The notes beneath the pieces are model-generated. The model was not told the DNA's origin. It searched no databases and saw only the letters and a list, made by a program, of their open reading frames with translations. Below, one piece after another: positions 53,327 through 63,863 of a stretch of 64,000 nt of DNA. How positions within the stretch are numbered: position 1 is the first letter of the stretch; the number at the start of each line of letters is the position of its first letter. The DNA lies in contig CM055265.1 in assembly GCA_029237695.1 (NCBI GenBank), forward strand, positions 110,162,773-110,226,772. Reading direction: 5' to 3'. This DNA is from Conchocele bisecta. Its lineage: Eukaryota; Mollusca; Bivalvia; Lucinida; Thyasiridae. The translations under genes and the position numbers were made by a program.

Positions 53327-53930
53327 TTTAGTCGCCCTGCGCAGCAGCCAGACCATTCGTGTTATGATTGTTCAAGATTGCAAACCACATCAACAGTGTT
53401 AGGATTGCCAATATGCATGGATTGCAACGGAACCTTAAATACTGGACTCCCTGGGGATTTCCCATGGTGTCTAGCTGGCTTAATTAGAGAGATTCCACTT
53501 TATTACCCTCTTGCGAGTTATTTTCATTGGTTTCGCTGTAAGAGAAAACATGTAATCAACTCCTTACAAATAATACACAGTGAAGAGAAAACCCGTAATT
53601 GCGCGCGTCTTTTCTTGGAAACCATGAGCTACTATGCAAAATGTTTAATTTTGTATTAGTCAAAATAAGGTTATTTGAAATCTTGAAGAGGATCTCGACT
53701 AATTAATCTACAATGTTAATGTGAGCTAGTGAACACATTCCAAACATGTACTCAAATATATATAGTTCATATAAATAGCTGCGTAATTTGGATTTCAAGC
53801 AGTTTACAACGTGACGTCGAAAAAGAGAAACACGATATTGAGTTTACTATTCATGCGCACAGCACAATTCATTGGTTGTAATCTCAAAAATATACTAAAT
53901 GTGCATACATGTATATATATCCGCGATGTA
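53327..53930. other. Stretch with no recognised feature
   Basis: A 171-codon frame (53144-53659) begins inside family G and runs on with several cysteines (CYDC, CMDC). It has no family likeness I can name and is probably chance. Confidence 0.35.
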
Positions 53931-53934
53931 AGTG

Positions 53935-54110
53935 CAATAAATAGGATATTACATCGTACGTGTGTTGATAGCTTGAAATAATGCCCTCGTGTGCGTCGGC
54001 TTCCGCGTAAACAACTCGTTCGCTTCGCTTACTCGTTGTTTACGCCGAAGCCGATGTACACTCGTGGCTTATTTCCCGCTATTCAAAACGTACGTTGGAA
54101 TATCATCTAA
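53935..54110. repeat. Foldback repeat
   Basis: CGTCGGCTTCCGCGTAAACA and TGTTTACGCCGAAGCCGA arms. Outer GGATATTACATCGTACGTG against AACGTACGTTGGAATATCA. Confidence 0.7.
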
Positions 54111-54329
54111 TTATTTATTTCATATCAGGACGTAATTGATTGACATTATCATTTTACTTCAAAGATAATATAGCATCACAAATTTACCGGAATGGTTTGA
54201 CATGTCTAAATTATACGTGAACCACGTGTAAATGGCGCGTCGTAGTGATTGTAAATTTGTTATAATAGTCCTTGGTATGTTTATAAAGCACTAGCTGTGA
54301 CGTCAGAGAAATATAAATTCCATGAAACG

Positions 54330-54965
54330 AACAAGAGTGCCGCAAGTCACAAAATACGCCCGTCGAATATGGGCCAGACAGCGAAGATGCAGAAATGTGA
54401 AGCTGTCACCACCAAGGCAAGAAACATTAATGAGAATTTGAAAGTCTATATCATTATTTCTTCATCTCGTTGTGCTAAATATGCATACTAATTTAGGCAG
54501 AGATAGAAAAATAGAGTGTAAAGTAGAAATTATAGGGAATTGTATAGAAAAATATAGAAAAAATGGCTAAGTTAAAAAGGTGATATTTTTGTTAAAAAAT
54601 ATTGTTTCGGCATAAAAACACCAAGGTGCACATCATCAATATGTGTAGAAGACGTGTGCATAGTTTCAGATCGATCGACTGAATGGTTTCGGAGGAGTTG
54701 TGTACACAAACTCTGTACCGTATATAGAACTGTATAGAAAAATGTAGAAAAAAATGGCTAAGTTAAGAAGGTGATATCTTTGTTAAAAAATATTTGTTCC
54801 ACTGAACGGTTTCGGAGGAGTTGTGTACACGAACTATGCGCTTTTTTCTTCAGCCGCCCGCCTGCCGTGCGGTAAAGCATAATACGTACCGTTTTTTAAA
54901 AACGGTCGTATAAAAACCGCCACTATAAAGCCTATTATTAGTGGAAAGCCATTGGCATGAGTGAG
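54330..54965. repeat. Family S repeat with duplicated inner part
   Basis: ACAAGAGTGCCGCAAGTCAC, ATACGCCCGTCGA. TATAGAAAAA.ATAGAAAAA.TGGCTAAG and GGTTTCGGAGGAGTTGTGTA each occur twice about 200 bp apart. The end CATAATACGTACCG is like the 3' part of abundant bivalve repeats I recall. Confidence 0.6.
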
Positions 54966-55759
54966 GCACTCGTGTTGTTTCAACTTGTTTGACTATCCAA
55001 AATATCATCAAAACCACATGTTTTAAACCAGACGTTTGTATGATGTCTACATATGGTTAAAAAAACAACACGTTACTTTAAAAGACAAATCCAAGTCATC
55101 CAGTCACAATTTACTTTAGAGGATGTTTTTTCTGGCATGGTAATGTTTATTTCTATGACGTTCTGTTGGTTTCTAAACATAATTAGAAAAATGTTAACTA
55201 GTACAAGATGAAACTCTACAGGGATGGGATTGAGAGTGAGGACTAGGTGCTTATAGTAGACATAAAACCACATTGTCGAATCGCTTATTGTAGTTCTAAT
55301 TTTACTTCTAAAACTAGAGAATAAAAAATGTTGGTGACAATTAAAATTGGAGCCACACGTATTCCACATGTTACATGTGCTGGTGATGTGGCTCTGCTGT
55401 CTCACAGTCCGGTTCGCTGAGAACTGTCAAAACTCCAAATACCTAATATCATTATTGAAAACCGTACACTATTTATCCAATCTGGGCCATCAGCGTATAT
55501 CTTAATCCTATATATGGCACAGACCCAATGGATCTTGGACTATAAACTCTTACATCACAGCATTAGTTAATCTAAATGAAAAACATGTCACTGAGGTGGA
55601 ACAAAGTAGTACGGAATTACTTGACTGTATACATAGAAAACCAATTACTGTATTCGGTGAAAGGATATCGTAAGCTTATTCTGCTGATGGAGGATTTTCC
55701 TTGAAACGACAAACACATCAACCTCATCATACGTCACAAGACGGTGCTCCGACGAGCCA
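54966..55759. other. Upstream region of the spliced gene
   Basis: About 790 bases without repeat copies or exons I can see. TACGTCAC, a CRE-like half palindrome, lies at 55730-55737, about 25 bases before the first ATG. No clear TATA box at a sensible distance. Confidence 0.4.
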
Positions 55760-56068
55760 ATGGAGGATCCCTGTACAGAAACAACAACAACAACAACGAT
55801 GGAGTTGTTTACATTTTGCTGTCTTGCTATTTTCCTATTAATTATCCTAATATGGTATCGTTCTCCAGACCCACTACCAGAGCGGGGTATTTACTCACAG
55901 CCAAATAAGTGGTACCGGCTAAAATACTGCATTTTCCGTTTGCTATTAGCCCTCCGCAAGCGCCAGCAACTCAAGGTATCTGGACATGATGTGGGACTGG
56001 GGCGTAAATCGCGCAACTCTCCCGAGGAGATGGACAAAAGTCAGGTGTTGCCAAATGATCACCCAAAG
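55760..56068 (+). CDS. Exon 1 of a putative phosphoenolpyruvate-synthase-like protein
   Basis: Encodes 103 codons and ends in phase 0 at CCCAAAG|GTAAAATG. The protein begins MEDPCTETTTTTT. A second ATG at 55799 (MELFTFCCLAIF) has better context (A at -3, G at +4), so it may be the true start. A single membrane segment covers about residues 16-33 (LFTFCCLAIFLLIILIWY), followed by RGIYSQPNKWYRLKYCIFRL, a basic LRKRQQ stretch and EEMDKSQVLPNDHPK. The pattern resembles the N-terminus of animal proteins annotated as putative phosphoenolpyruvate synthases (pyruvate-phosphate-dikinase-related). The catalytic domains would lie beyond the window. Gene identity rests on memory of the family, while the exon itself is supported by splice-consistent neighbours. 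Confidence 0.75.
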
Positions 56069-56324
56069 GTAAAATGCGTATGCCTTTTCAATATATCATT
56101 TGAAACATTTTAAGTGTATCATTAATATACAAATATATGGTCATGCACTGATATGTAGTTGCTAATTTGATTAACTCGACATTATTTTGTTCTGTGGATA
56201 TTACTTTTGTGTAACCCCTCAGCATATAATCTGTAGGTTAGAAAACACTAAATAGTTTTTCTATACAACTTAACTGAATACTCCAAATAGTCATTCACAT
56301 CGACTTTCATATTTTAATGCATTT

Positions 56325-57180
56325 TTATGACCCACCACGATAGTGGAGCGGGCATTTAGTGTTACCATTGTCGTCCGTTCGTCCCGTCCATTCGTCCGTC
56401 ACCAACCGTGTAGCTTGAAAAACGTTTAATGCATACTAGCTACAGACCTGAAACTTGGTATGTAGCTTGCTTTATGATGAGTAGATGCGCAAAGTTAATT
56501 TGAATTTTTTATTCGACCCCGGGTCATGGATTATCTCCCCTTTTTGGACTTACAATTTTCCAATTTTGGCTTATAACTCATCAAACTTTTAATGCTGGGG
56601 ACCAGGTTATAATATAGGGAGACGGATAGTTTTGTATATTCTGAAAATAGCCTGATACCACCACGAGTCACGATCAGTAAAATAAATATTACTAAATGAT
56701 TATATATCTGTATAGCAGGCACTCATAATTTTTAGAACTGGTGGAATAGTGACACAATTATACACTTATTTAATTCCTATAAAGAACAGTTTGTGCCTAC
56801 TGAGTGGACATGTACCTTTAAACCTTAGTAGCTAAGTTTCTCAAATGGCCTGTAATTTCTGTTTGCCTTCAGCTAATATCTTCATATTGCACACATGCAT
56901 TACTAAGTAACTACATGTATATATATACATCATTCCACATTAATACAGATCGTACGTCCGTCTGTCTGTCTGTTTATTTATTTGAAAGTTTTTGTATGAG
57001 TTTCTCAAATAGGGACCCTAAGTACATCGACAGACTACATTTTCTTGTTGATTTGACCCCGGGTCATGGATCATCATTCGATCCAGGTTAAAACGGGATC
57101 GAACCTGTTTGCCCGGCCTTACATGACCTTAGCTGTTGATAGGCCGTTAAACACCAATAAACAAACAAACAAACACACTC
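56325..57180. repeat. Bivalve-type interspersed repeats in intron 1
   Basis: CCACCACGATAGTGGAGCGG with GTCCGTTCGTCCCGTCC marks one repeat. A family A fragment (about 56608-56817, TTAA at 56818-56821) follows. Then CTTAGCTGTTGATAGGCCGT and TAAACACCAATAAACAAAC at about 57125-57175 look like a SINE 3' tail ending in a (CAAA)n run. Confidence 0.6.
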
Positions 57181-57470
57181 ATGCGGCTTTCATGTCCAAA
57201 GTGAAGGTCAAATTACTTAGAAATTTTCGTTCGGAAAATTCGCGTTAAAGTTTTCGGGTACCCGTTATCTCTACAACGGTAAGTCGGATTGACTTCAAAC
57301 TTCATATGCTTCCTTATCATCGTCCATATTTTCATTCCATACCACACCCATGCGGCCTTCATGTCCAAGGTCAAGGTCAAATTACTTAGAATTTGCATTA
57401 AATTTGTTTAAATATTTGCGTTAAAGTTTTTATTTGTTAGTCCGGGCGGCGGCCTGCTCACTTTCTCTTG
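57181..57470. repeat. Tandem AGGTCA-rich repeat unit
   Basis: CATGCGGCTTTCATGTCCAA, AAGGTCAAATTACTTAGAA and GCGTTAAAGTTTT occur about 170 bp apart, the same family as 62700-63420. Confidence 0.65.
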
Positions 57471-57474
57471 TTTA

Positions 57475-57681
57475 CACTTGACGCAAAAACTGTTGTCTGC
57501 TGTTGCTTTATATTTTGCCCTGTTTCTCAATAAAAACATGGTTTGACAGCACTTTAGAATCATTTCCAATGGAAATTGAAATGATTCTAAAATGCTGTCA
57601 AACCATGTTTTTGACGAGAAAAATAAAAAATAAAACATAAACAGCAGACGACAACAATTCATTCAGCAGGCTAAGGGTTAA
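57475..57681. mobile_element. Family N element
   Basis: ACTGTTGTCTGCTGTTGC, the palindrome TGATTCTAAAATGCTGTCAA, then GCAGACGACAACAATTC and CTAAGGGTTAA at the right. Confidence 0.7.
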
Positions 57682-57797
57682 AGTTAGTCTAGATCGGGCA
57701 TTTTGACCCGGATTCCTGGAGGATATTGAAAACCATGAAGATTAGCGACGACGGCGGTGGTGTATATACGGTGCATTCCCGCAAATAAATCACAGTC

Positions 57798-58105
57798 CAG
57801 TAGCATATTTCACCAACATTGCAAAGTATACTTATCTAGCAAAGTATACATTGAGGGAGACATTTTAAATTTAAGGATAAATTTATAACTTTTTATTATA
57901 CTGAATTTATTACATTATCACAGCCATTTTGGCTGTGATAATGTAATAAATTCAGTATAATAATTCTGCATACTTTTAATCATCAAATATGTGCAGATGT
58001 TAGTTATATATGAAATAATGCATTTTGGGAAAAATAAATGATTACTCCCTAAAAGTATACTTGCTAGATAAGTATACTTTGCAATTTTGATGAAATCGGC
58101 TACTG
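57798..58105. mobile_element. Family H MITE at the exon 2 acceptor
   Basis: CAGTAGCATATTTCACC to GATGAAATCGGCTACTG, clean central hairpin. The element ends 17 bases before exon 2, so the intron's branch region probably lies in the element. Confidence 0.88.
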
Positions 58106-58122
58106 GCCAACCTATATTTCAG

Positions 58123-58230
58123 GCCGTGGACGCAGTCTACATCACTGGAAGCAACCAGTCCGGGCAGTTTCTGGTGACGGCCACCGCCCGGCGCCACAAC
58201 AATCTTGTGCAAACCATTCTCTTCCTGCGG
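58123..58230 (+). CDS. Exon 2 of the putative phosphoenolpyruvate-synthase-like protein
   Basis: Acceptor CCTATATTTCAG|GCC and donor CTGCGG|GTATGT bound 36 codons in phase 0: AVDAVYITGSNQSG, then QFLVTATARRHNN and LVQTILFLR. It joins exon 1 (NDHPK) without a frame change. AVDAVYFNG...TARRHNN...FLR is the conserved block by which I recognise the family. All three exon phases agree, so this is a genuine gene rather than a chance frame. The role of this N-terminal block is not known to me. Confidence 0.85.
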
Positions 58231-58258
58231 GTATGTTAAGTCTGGTACATGTATCACC

Positions 58259-58566
58259 AGAGCTCCAGATAAGGTGCGTATTGGTGTATTTTACACAATT
58301 ATTTAGCAGAATACGCATTGATTATCAAAAGTGGGAGTACAAAATTCTCACAGCAATGTGAAAATATGCATTGATTTTCAAATTGAGTACCGGTAGTGAA
58401 AATACTGTAATAAAGTTGAAAATATACTTGTTTTATTTTTTTTATCATTTGTTCCCTATTTATAATAAGGAAGAAAACAATAATACATTTGTAAATGAAA
58501 AATACGCATTGAATTTGAAATCTGGGGATATAATACTCTTTAGATACAAAACTTATCTGGAGCTCT
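58259..58566. mobile_element. Inverted-repeat element (AGAGCTCCAGATAAG ends)
   Basis: AGAGCTCCAGATAAGGTGCG to ACTTATCTGGAGCTCT. It begins 28 bases after the exon 2 donor. Related parts are at 52802-53207 and 60715-60855. Inner AATACGCATTGA words occur in both orientations. Confidence 0.7.
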
Positions 58567-58748
58567 GCTATCACTGGTGCTGCACTCCGCGTCGGCGTCA
58601 TATATTTCTCGTCGAAATTGGTGCTGTATTCCTGAAAAGAAATTCCCATCCAGCTTACCTGCAAAAGATACTGAATAAAGTTTATAAACATATTTTTAAA
58701 CTAGACGAAACATGCGTTTATGCGATAGCAGTAAAGTATAGCTGAGTT

Positions 58749-58797
58749 TAAGTCCTATAAAGAACATTTTGTGCCTATTGAGTGGCCATGTACCTTT
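58749..58797. mobile_element. Family A right-end scrap
   Basis: AAAGAACATTTTGTGCCTAT then GAGTGGCCATGTACCTTTAA. Confidence 0.7.
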
Positions 58798-58929
58798 AAA
58801 GTCTCTTCTGACAGACCAGTGAGATGGAAATACTATGAAATTATTTGTTGATTCCATAGGCACTGTTTGAACCCACAACGCTCTGGAAGTCGGGTGTTAC
58901 AACCCATCCCCCGATGTGAACCATGTTAC

Positions 58930-59364
58930 CATGCGCGGATCCAGGATTTCGGGTTAGGGGGGGCGTAACTATTTTGCAATACTTGACTATATTATCGAAC
59001 GAGCTAAGCTCGTTTGATAATATAGTCATGAAAGTATTGCAAAATAGTCGACCGAGCGGAGCTCAGGATAGCGCTAGGGGGGTCCGGCATTTCCCCCCGG
59101 ATTTTTTTTAAAATCAACATCGCATTTCCTGCGTTCTGGCGCATTTTGGAGCAACAATATTGACACTGTCACAGTATGTTTAGACATAATTTTTGATTAA
59201 AAACGTTTAAATTTTGAAACAATAAGACAACGACCGAAAAATGCATGGAATACATGGCACTTGACATGAAACGTGCCTTGTAACTTGTAAAAAATCTTTA
59301 CTCGGCGAATTTTGGGGGGGGGGGGGCGCGCCGGGTACGCCACCCCCCCCTGAATCCGCCCATG
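58930..59364. mobile_element. Family J hAT-like MITE, reverse of 52068
   Basis: CATGCGCGGATCCAGGATTT to CCTGAATCCGCCCATG, flanked exactly by GTTAC (58925-58929 and 59365-59369). It contains GACTATATTATCGAAC hairpin arms and CGGAGCTCAGGATAGCGC. Poly-G at about 59316. Confidence 0.85.
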
Positions 59365-59510
59365 GTTACACTGCCGCGAAGTGCAGTGCCAGTGGGTATA
59401 GTGTGTCATAATAGTGTCGGAATTGGTCATCAATAAGAATCGGATAGGAAATTTGATCCATTATTCATTCTACAAATTGACTATAAAAGATGATCACTAC
59501 CAGATATCAA

Positions 59511-59638
59511 GGATGGGTTGTAGTCTAGTGATAGAGTGTTGGACTTCAATACCGGATGTTGTCGGTTCAATCCCTGCTCTAGTCGTCAAGAAACAGTTGC
59601 ACTGTACTTTTATCTCACCTGCCTTAAAAGGATGAATC
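59511..59638 (+). mobile_element. tRNA-derived SINE
   Basis: The start GGATGGGTTG leads to A box TAGTCTAGTGA (59521-59531) and B box GGTTCAATCCC (59564-59574), spaced as in tRNA promoters. These are internal RNA polymerase III signals. A short unrelated body follows, reaching family N at 59640. The tRNA-like part is too decayed for an intact tRNA. Confidence 0.65.
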
Positions 59639-59639
59639 T

Positions 59640-59853
59640 TTAACCCTTCCTACGCTGTTGACGGAAATCGCCGTCTGCTGTTTTTCATTTTTGCTTTAAT
59701 TCTTAATAAAAAACTGGTTTTGACAGCACATGAGAATCGTCTCCACAGGAGACGATTCTCATGTGCTGTCAAAACCAGGTTGTTGTCGAGAAATATTGAA
59801 AATAAAACATTTCCAGCAGACGACAACATTTAATTCAGCGTAGTAAGGGTTAA
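59640..59853. mobile_element. Family N MITE, full length
   Basis: TTAACCCTTCCTACGCTG to CAGCGTAGTAAGGGTTAA; inner GCCGTCTGCTG / CAGCAGACG; central palindrome GAATCGTCTCCACAGGAGAC. TTAA edges suggest a TTAA target. Confidence 0.85.
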
Positions 59854-60354
59854 ACTGAGTTCCCATCTCTTTATGATCTTAGCTGCTGCTGGAACAGTAA
59901 ACACATACGCTTTCACTGTACCAATTATCGAAGTTAAATTACTGAATATCATCCTATTTTTTTTTTTAAATAAGGCTGGTGTGTGATTTATTAAAAAAAA
60001 ATTGTTGTAAATAGTGTTAAAAAACAATAATTAATGATTTGAAATATATACAACTAAAAAATAATCTAGGGGTGGCCAGGTGGCTGGGGATGATGTTCAG
60101 TAAATTAATTTTATATATTTCAATATTTATAGTGGATGACACATTAGTAGCATGCAACTGTCATTTAACGATGGGTTTCCTCCTTACCAGAATGCTGATA
60201 TCCCTGGTTTAGCCTTCAGGTAAATTTCACAGGCTGAAGTTACGGATCGAGGTCTATAAATACATTAAATATACCTAAAAGCATTAATAAGTGGAAAAAA
60301 AATAAGCTAAACAAATTCTTTACTCCTTTACACAGTACCAAGGTCCCATTGTTT

Positions 60355-60690
60355 TTAATAAATTCAGTATAATAATTCAGTATAATAATTCTGTATAATA
60401 ATTCAGTATAATAATTCAGTATAATAATTCAGTAATAATTCAGTATAATAATTCAGTATCATAATTCTGTATAATAATTCAGTATAATAATTCAGTATAA
60501 TAATTCAGTATAATAATTCAGTATAATATTTTTTATTAATTCAGTATATCCAATTCAGTATTAATTTAATTCTGTATAATAATTCGTATAATAATTATCA
60601 GATATAATCAGTGTATAATAATTCAGTATAATAATTCAGTAAATTCAGTATAATAATTCTGTATAATAATTCAGTATAATAATTCTGCAT
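60355..60690. repeat. 13-bp minisatellite derived from family H core
   Basis: About 20 copies of ATTCAGTATAATA or ATTCTGTATAATA. The array runs into TTCTGCATACTTTTAATCAT and CAAATATATGCAGTC, the flank of the family H hairpin, so the unit is an expanded piece of that element. Confidence 0.9.
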
Positions 60691-60714
60691 ACTTTTAATC
60701 ATCAAATATATGCA

Positions 60715-60855
60715 GTCTTTGTTTCATTTTGTATCATTTGTTCCTATTTAATAAGAAAGAAAATCAATAATACATTTGATAAAGTAAAATTCGCATTGAA
60801 TTTGAAATCTGGGTGTATAATATTCTTTAGATACAAATCTTATCTGGAGCTCTGT
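60715..60855. mobile_element. Right half of the AGAGCTCC element
   Basis: TTCGCATTGAATTTGAAATC, TTTAGATACAAATCTTATCT and GGAGCTCT match 58500-58566. Confidence 0.7.
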
Positions 60856-60967
60856 ATGACACTGCACAAAAAGATGATCAGGAACTTAACATTTTAGAAC
60901 AATTAAAAACCTCCTCAGATCTGTTTTGTCAGCCGGCGGCCTTTTCTACGTTAACACACCTATACAG

Positions 60968-61116
60968 ATGCCGGGAATTGGTCTCCTGGAGCTTCCGTGT
61001 ATACCCGACACATCACTAGCTGGGAACAACGACAACAACTACGCCGCAGGGGGACTCCATATAGAACCTGTGATCCCCATGAATAAATGGACCGTGAAGT
61101 ATGAGGGGAGACTCAG
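60968..61116 (+). CDS. Exon 3 of the putative phosphoenolpyruvate-synthase-like protein
   Basis: Acceptor CACACCTATACAG|ATG and donor AGACTCAG|GTACAC. 49 codons plus two bases, so the next intron is phase 2. The frame reads MPGIGLLELPCIPDTSLAG, a short NNDNN stretch, then YAAGGLHIEPVIPMNKW and TVKYEGRL. This continues FLR of exon 2 into the conserved PGIGLLELP...DTSL...AGGL..EPV.PM..W...Y.G block. The remaining coding exons, including all catalytic parts, are not seen in 61117-64000 and must lie beyond the window, or the gene is truncated. Confidence 0.85.
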
Positions 61117-61169
61117 GTACACTGGAATAACTCTTATTATGCACACAACTCTCTTTATGATCATTGAGC

Positions 61170-61340
61170 AGAACGTGGCCGACTCAGCGAGGGCTAACAC
61201 CATCGGACTGCCACGCTGGTGACACAGGTTCAATTCTCGGCCAGGGTGTCATTATTTCTGAGATACTTTGTATTTCCTGCTCTACTAGTCCTTTCGGATG
61301 GGGACCTTAAAAGACGCCTGCTTTAGCAGAAGGCGCGACT
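61170..61340 (+). mobile_element. tRNA-derived SINE in intron 3
   Basis: A box-like TGGCCGACTCA at about 61176 and B box GGTTCAATTCT at 61228-61238. The body has TTTCGGATGGGGACCTTAAA and GACGCCTGCTTTAGCAGAAG, of a type common in bivalve SINE tails. It starts some 55 bases after the exon 3 donor. Confidence 0.65.
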
Positions 61341-61374
61341 ATAGTAGCTGCTTTTTCAGTCGTCATCGTCGTCA

Positions 61375-61945
61375 GGAATGTCGAAAAGTTTGTACAAGCT
61401 TCTTCAAAATAGTATAACTTTAATATACTTGACGGATTGCTTCAATATTTGGACACTTGCTATTTGTGAGCTTTTGAAACAGTAACACTCATGCCGCCAT
61501 TAACATGACCTTGACCTCTTTTACATTCACATTTTTTCGAAAACACTTATCTATTGTTTTGCATCAAAAAGTCTGTACAAGTTTCTTCATCATGATATAA
61601 CTTTCATAGTACATAACAGATTGCTTCAATATTGGGACTTGATACATGTGATCATTCGGAACACCCTCATGCCGCCATTAACATGACCTTGACCTTTTTA
61701 TCTTCACATGTTTGCACTTAGCCTTTTTTTGCGTCAAAAGGTTTGTACAAGTTTCTTCGTCATCGTACAACATTAATGTTACTTGATGGATTGCTTCAAT
61801 GTTTGGACACTTGATACATGTAAGCATTTGGAACACACTTGTGCTGCCATTACTATGACCTTGACTGTGTTTACCATCACATTGTTGTGAAAACACTTAG
61901 CCATTGTTTTATGTTCAAACAGTTTCTTCAACCTTGACCTTTGTC
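61375..61945. repeat. About 175-bp tandem repeat with TGACCTTGACC words
   Basis: TTTGTACAAG.TTCTTC, GATTGCTTCAATATTTGGAC and CATGCCGCCATTAACATGAC then CTTGACC recur three times (first word near 61391, 61573, 61744). Confidence 0.85.
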
Positions 61946-62266
61946 GTGTTTTAAGCATGCATTTCTATGACAGTTTTTGTAATGCTTACTTCAGCACATG
62001 CCCATGATTATGTTATGGTCAAATGCCTTAGCAGGTGTGACACCGCTTGCGTGGTGGAATTCTTGTACACATGTTCCTCATTTCTATTGTATTCACCATA
62101 TTTTTATTTGCACACTAATCATTTGATTACCTACCACATCGAACATACTATTTTACTATTATTTTGTTCTTCATCTAAATTGCTTAGCCCTAAATGATAC
62201 TCTTTTGTGTTGGTGGGCCGTTAAGCACTATTCCATTCTCTTTATGATCATGGCATTATCTCTTAT

Positions 62267-62672
62267 AATGTATTAAGTATACGGCACTATCTCTTCTATA
62301 ATGTATTATGCACACGACACTATCTCTTATGACAGTATGCACACGACACTATCTCTTATAATGTATTATGTACATGGCACTATCTCTTATGACAGTATGC
62401 ACACGACACTATCTCTTATAATGTATTATGCACACGACACTATCTCTTATAATGTATTATGTACACGGCACTATCTCTTATGATGTATTATGTACACGGC
62501 ACTATCTCTTATAATGTATTATGCACACGACACTATCTCTTATAATGTAGTATATACACTGTAGTATATACATCCTTATAATGTATTATGCACACGACAC
62601 TATCTCTTATGACAGTATGCACACAGCACTATCTCTTATAATGTATTATGCACACGACACTATCTCTTATTG
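62267..62672. repeat. About 31-bp minisatellite
   Basis: Repeats of ACGACACTATCTCTTATAAT and GTATTATGCAC. Two length forms alternate (with ATGACAGTATGC or ATAATGTATTATGC). One interruption with GTAGTATATACA lies near 62547. Confidence 0.9.
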
Positions 62673-62790
62673 TCGAGCCCCCTTGCGGAAAGCGAGGCAT
62701 AGTAATCACAATGACGTCCAGGTGTCCATCCGTCCGTCTGTCCGTCCATCCGTGCATCAGTCCGTCTGTCCTAAAGCTGCGTTAAAGAAG
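62673..62790. repeat. CCGTCCGTCTGTCC-type repeat
   Basis: GTCGAGCCCCCTTGCGGAAA followed by CATCCGTCCGTCTGTCCGTC and similar runs, typical of bivalve interspersed repeats and linked to the next tandem block. Confidence 0.7.
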
Positions 62791-63420
62791 TTTTTAAATA
62801 TCTTATATCTCTGCAGCGCTAAGTCACATTAACTTGAAACTTCATCTGCTTATTAGTCATCATCCATATATTCATGCTGTATCCCACTCATGCGGCCCCT
62901 GTGCCCAAGGTCACGGTCAAATGACTTAGAAGTTTGCGTTAAAGTTTCTGTCAAAATTTGCGTAAGTTTGCGTTAAAGTTTCTGTCAAAATTTGCGTTAA
63001 AGTTTTCACATACCTCTGATCTCTGTAACCGTAAGTCAGAATTGCTTGAAACTTTGTATGCTTATTGGGCATCATCCATATATTCACTCATGCGGCCCCT
63101 GTGCCCCAAGATCAAGGCCAAATGGCTTACATACCTTATATCTCCACAATTGTTGCTCCAATTTACTTCCAAATTCCAATACTTCCTTTTCATCATCCAT
63201 ATTTTCATTCCATAGCCTGCCCATGTGGTCCACATCCTCAAGGTCAAGGTCAAATGACTTTGCAATTTGTGTTAATGTTTTTACATACCTTATATCTCCA
63301 CAACACTTTCTCCGATTTACTTCCAACATCCAATACTTCTTGTTCATCATCCATATTTTCATTCTATAGCCTGCCCATATGGTCCACATGCCCAAGGTCA
63401 AGGTCAAATGACTTTACGTT
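62791..63420. repeat. About 160-170-bp tandem repeat with AAGGTCAAGGTCA words
   Basis: CATCATCCATAT.TTCAT, CTCATGCGGCCCCTGTGCCC, AAGGTCAAGGTCAAATGACT, then TTACATACCTTATATCTCC recur about four times. The open frames on both strands (for example 63065-63532) only read the repeat. Confidence 0.85.
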
Positions 63421-63863
63421 GGGAAGAGTTTACATTTACCTGATGGAATTTGGGCACAGGGGTCAATGTTGCTATCTAACAGATACCAAAATAATATTTC
63501 TCTCTAAAATGTTGACGGTCGCGTCATTTTGACCATATTATTGAAAACCATGTGTTACACATTTGTATATCTAATTATTACCCAACTCCCTATATAAGTT
63601 GATATTACATAGTTTTGACTAATTCCCTGGCTTCTACGTGGGTCAGCAATAGTTCCGCGTGCCTGGGCAATAGTCAAAACAAAACTATTTCACCCCGGAA
63701 AATCATGATGTCATGAAGATTACGTCATAAAATTCAACATAATTTAGATCGGTCTCTTGATGCACGCCCCATGCCAAATTTACGTTCATTGTGTAGCATA
63801 CACTTTTACAGGTTGAGTAATAAAACAGTTATTTCATGTTCATTCTTGGAACAGTCAAAACAT
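63421..63863. other. Stretch with no recognised feature
   Basis: No exon, RNA gene or shared repeat was seen. Confidence 0.4.

Noticed and set aside
53144..53659. 171-codon frame with CxxC pairs
   Set aside because: Begins inside family G repeat sequence; no family recognised and no splice support. Listed only in the stretch description.
59511..59585. Functional tRNA gene
   Set aside because: A and B boxes are present but the cloverleaf cannot be completed convincingly; a tRNA-derived SINE fits better.
63046..63532. 107- to 155-codon frames on both strands
   Set aside because: They run through AGGTCA-rich tandem repeat units.
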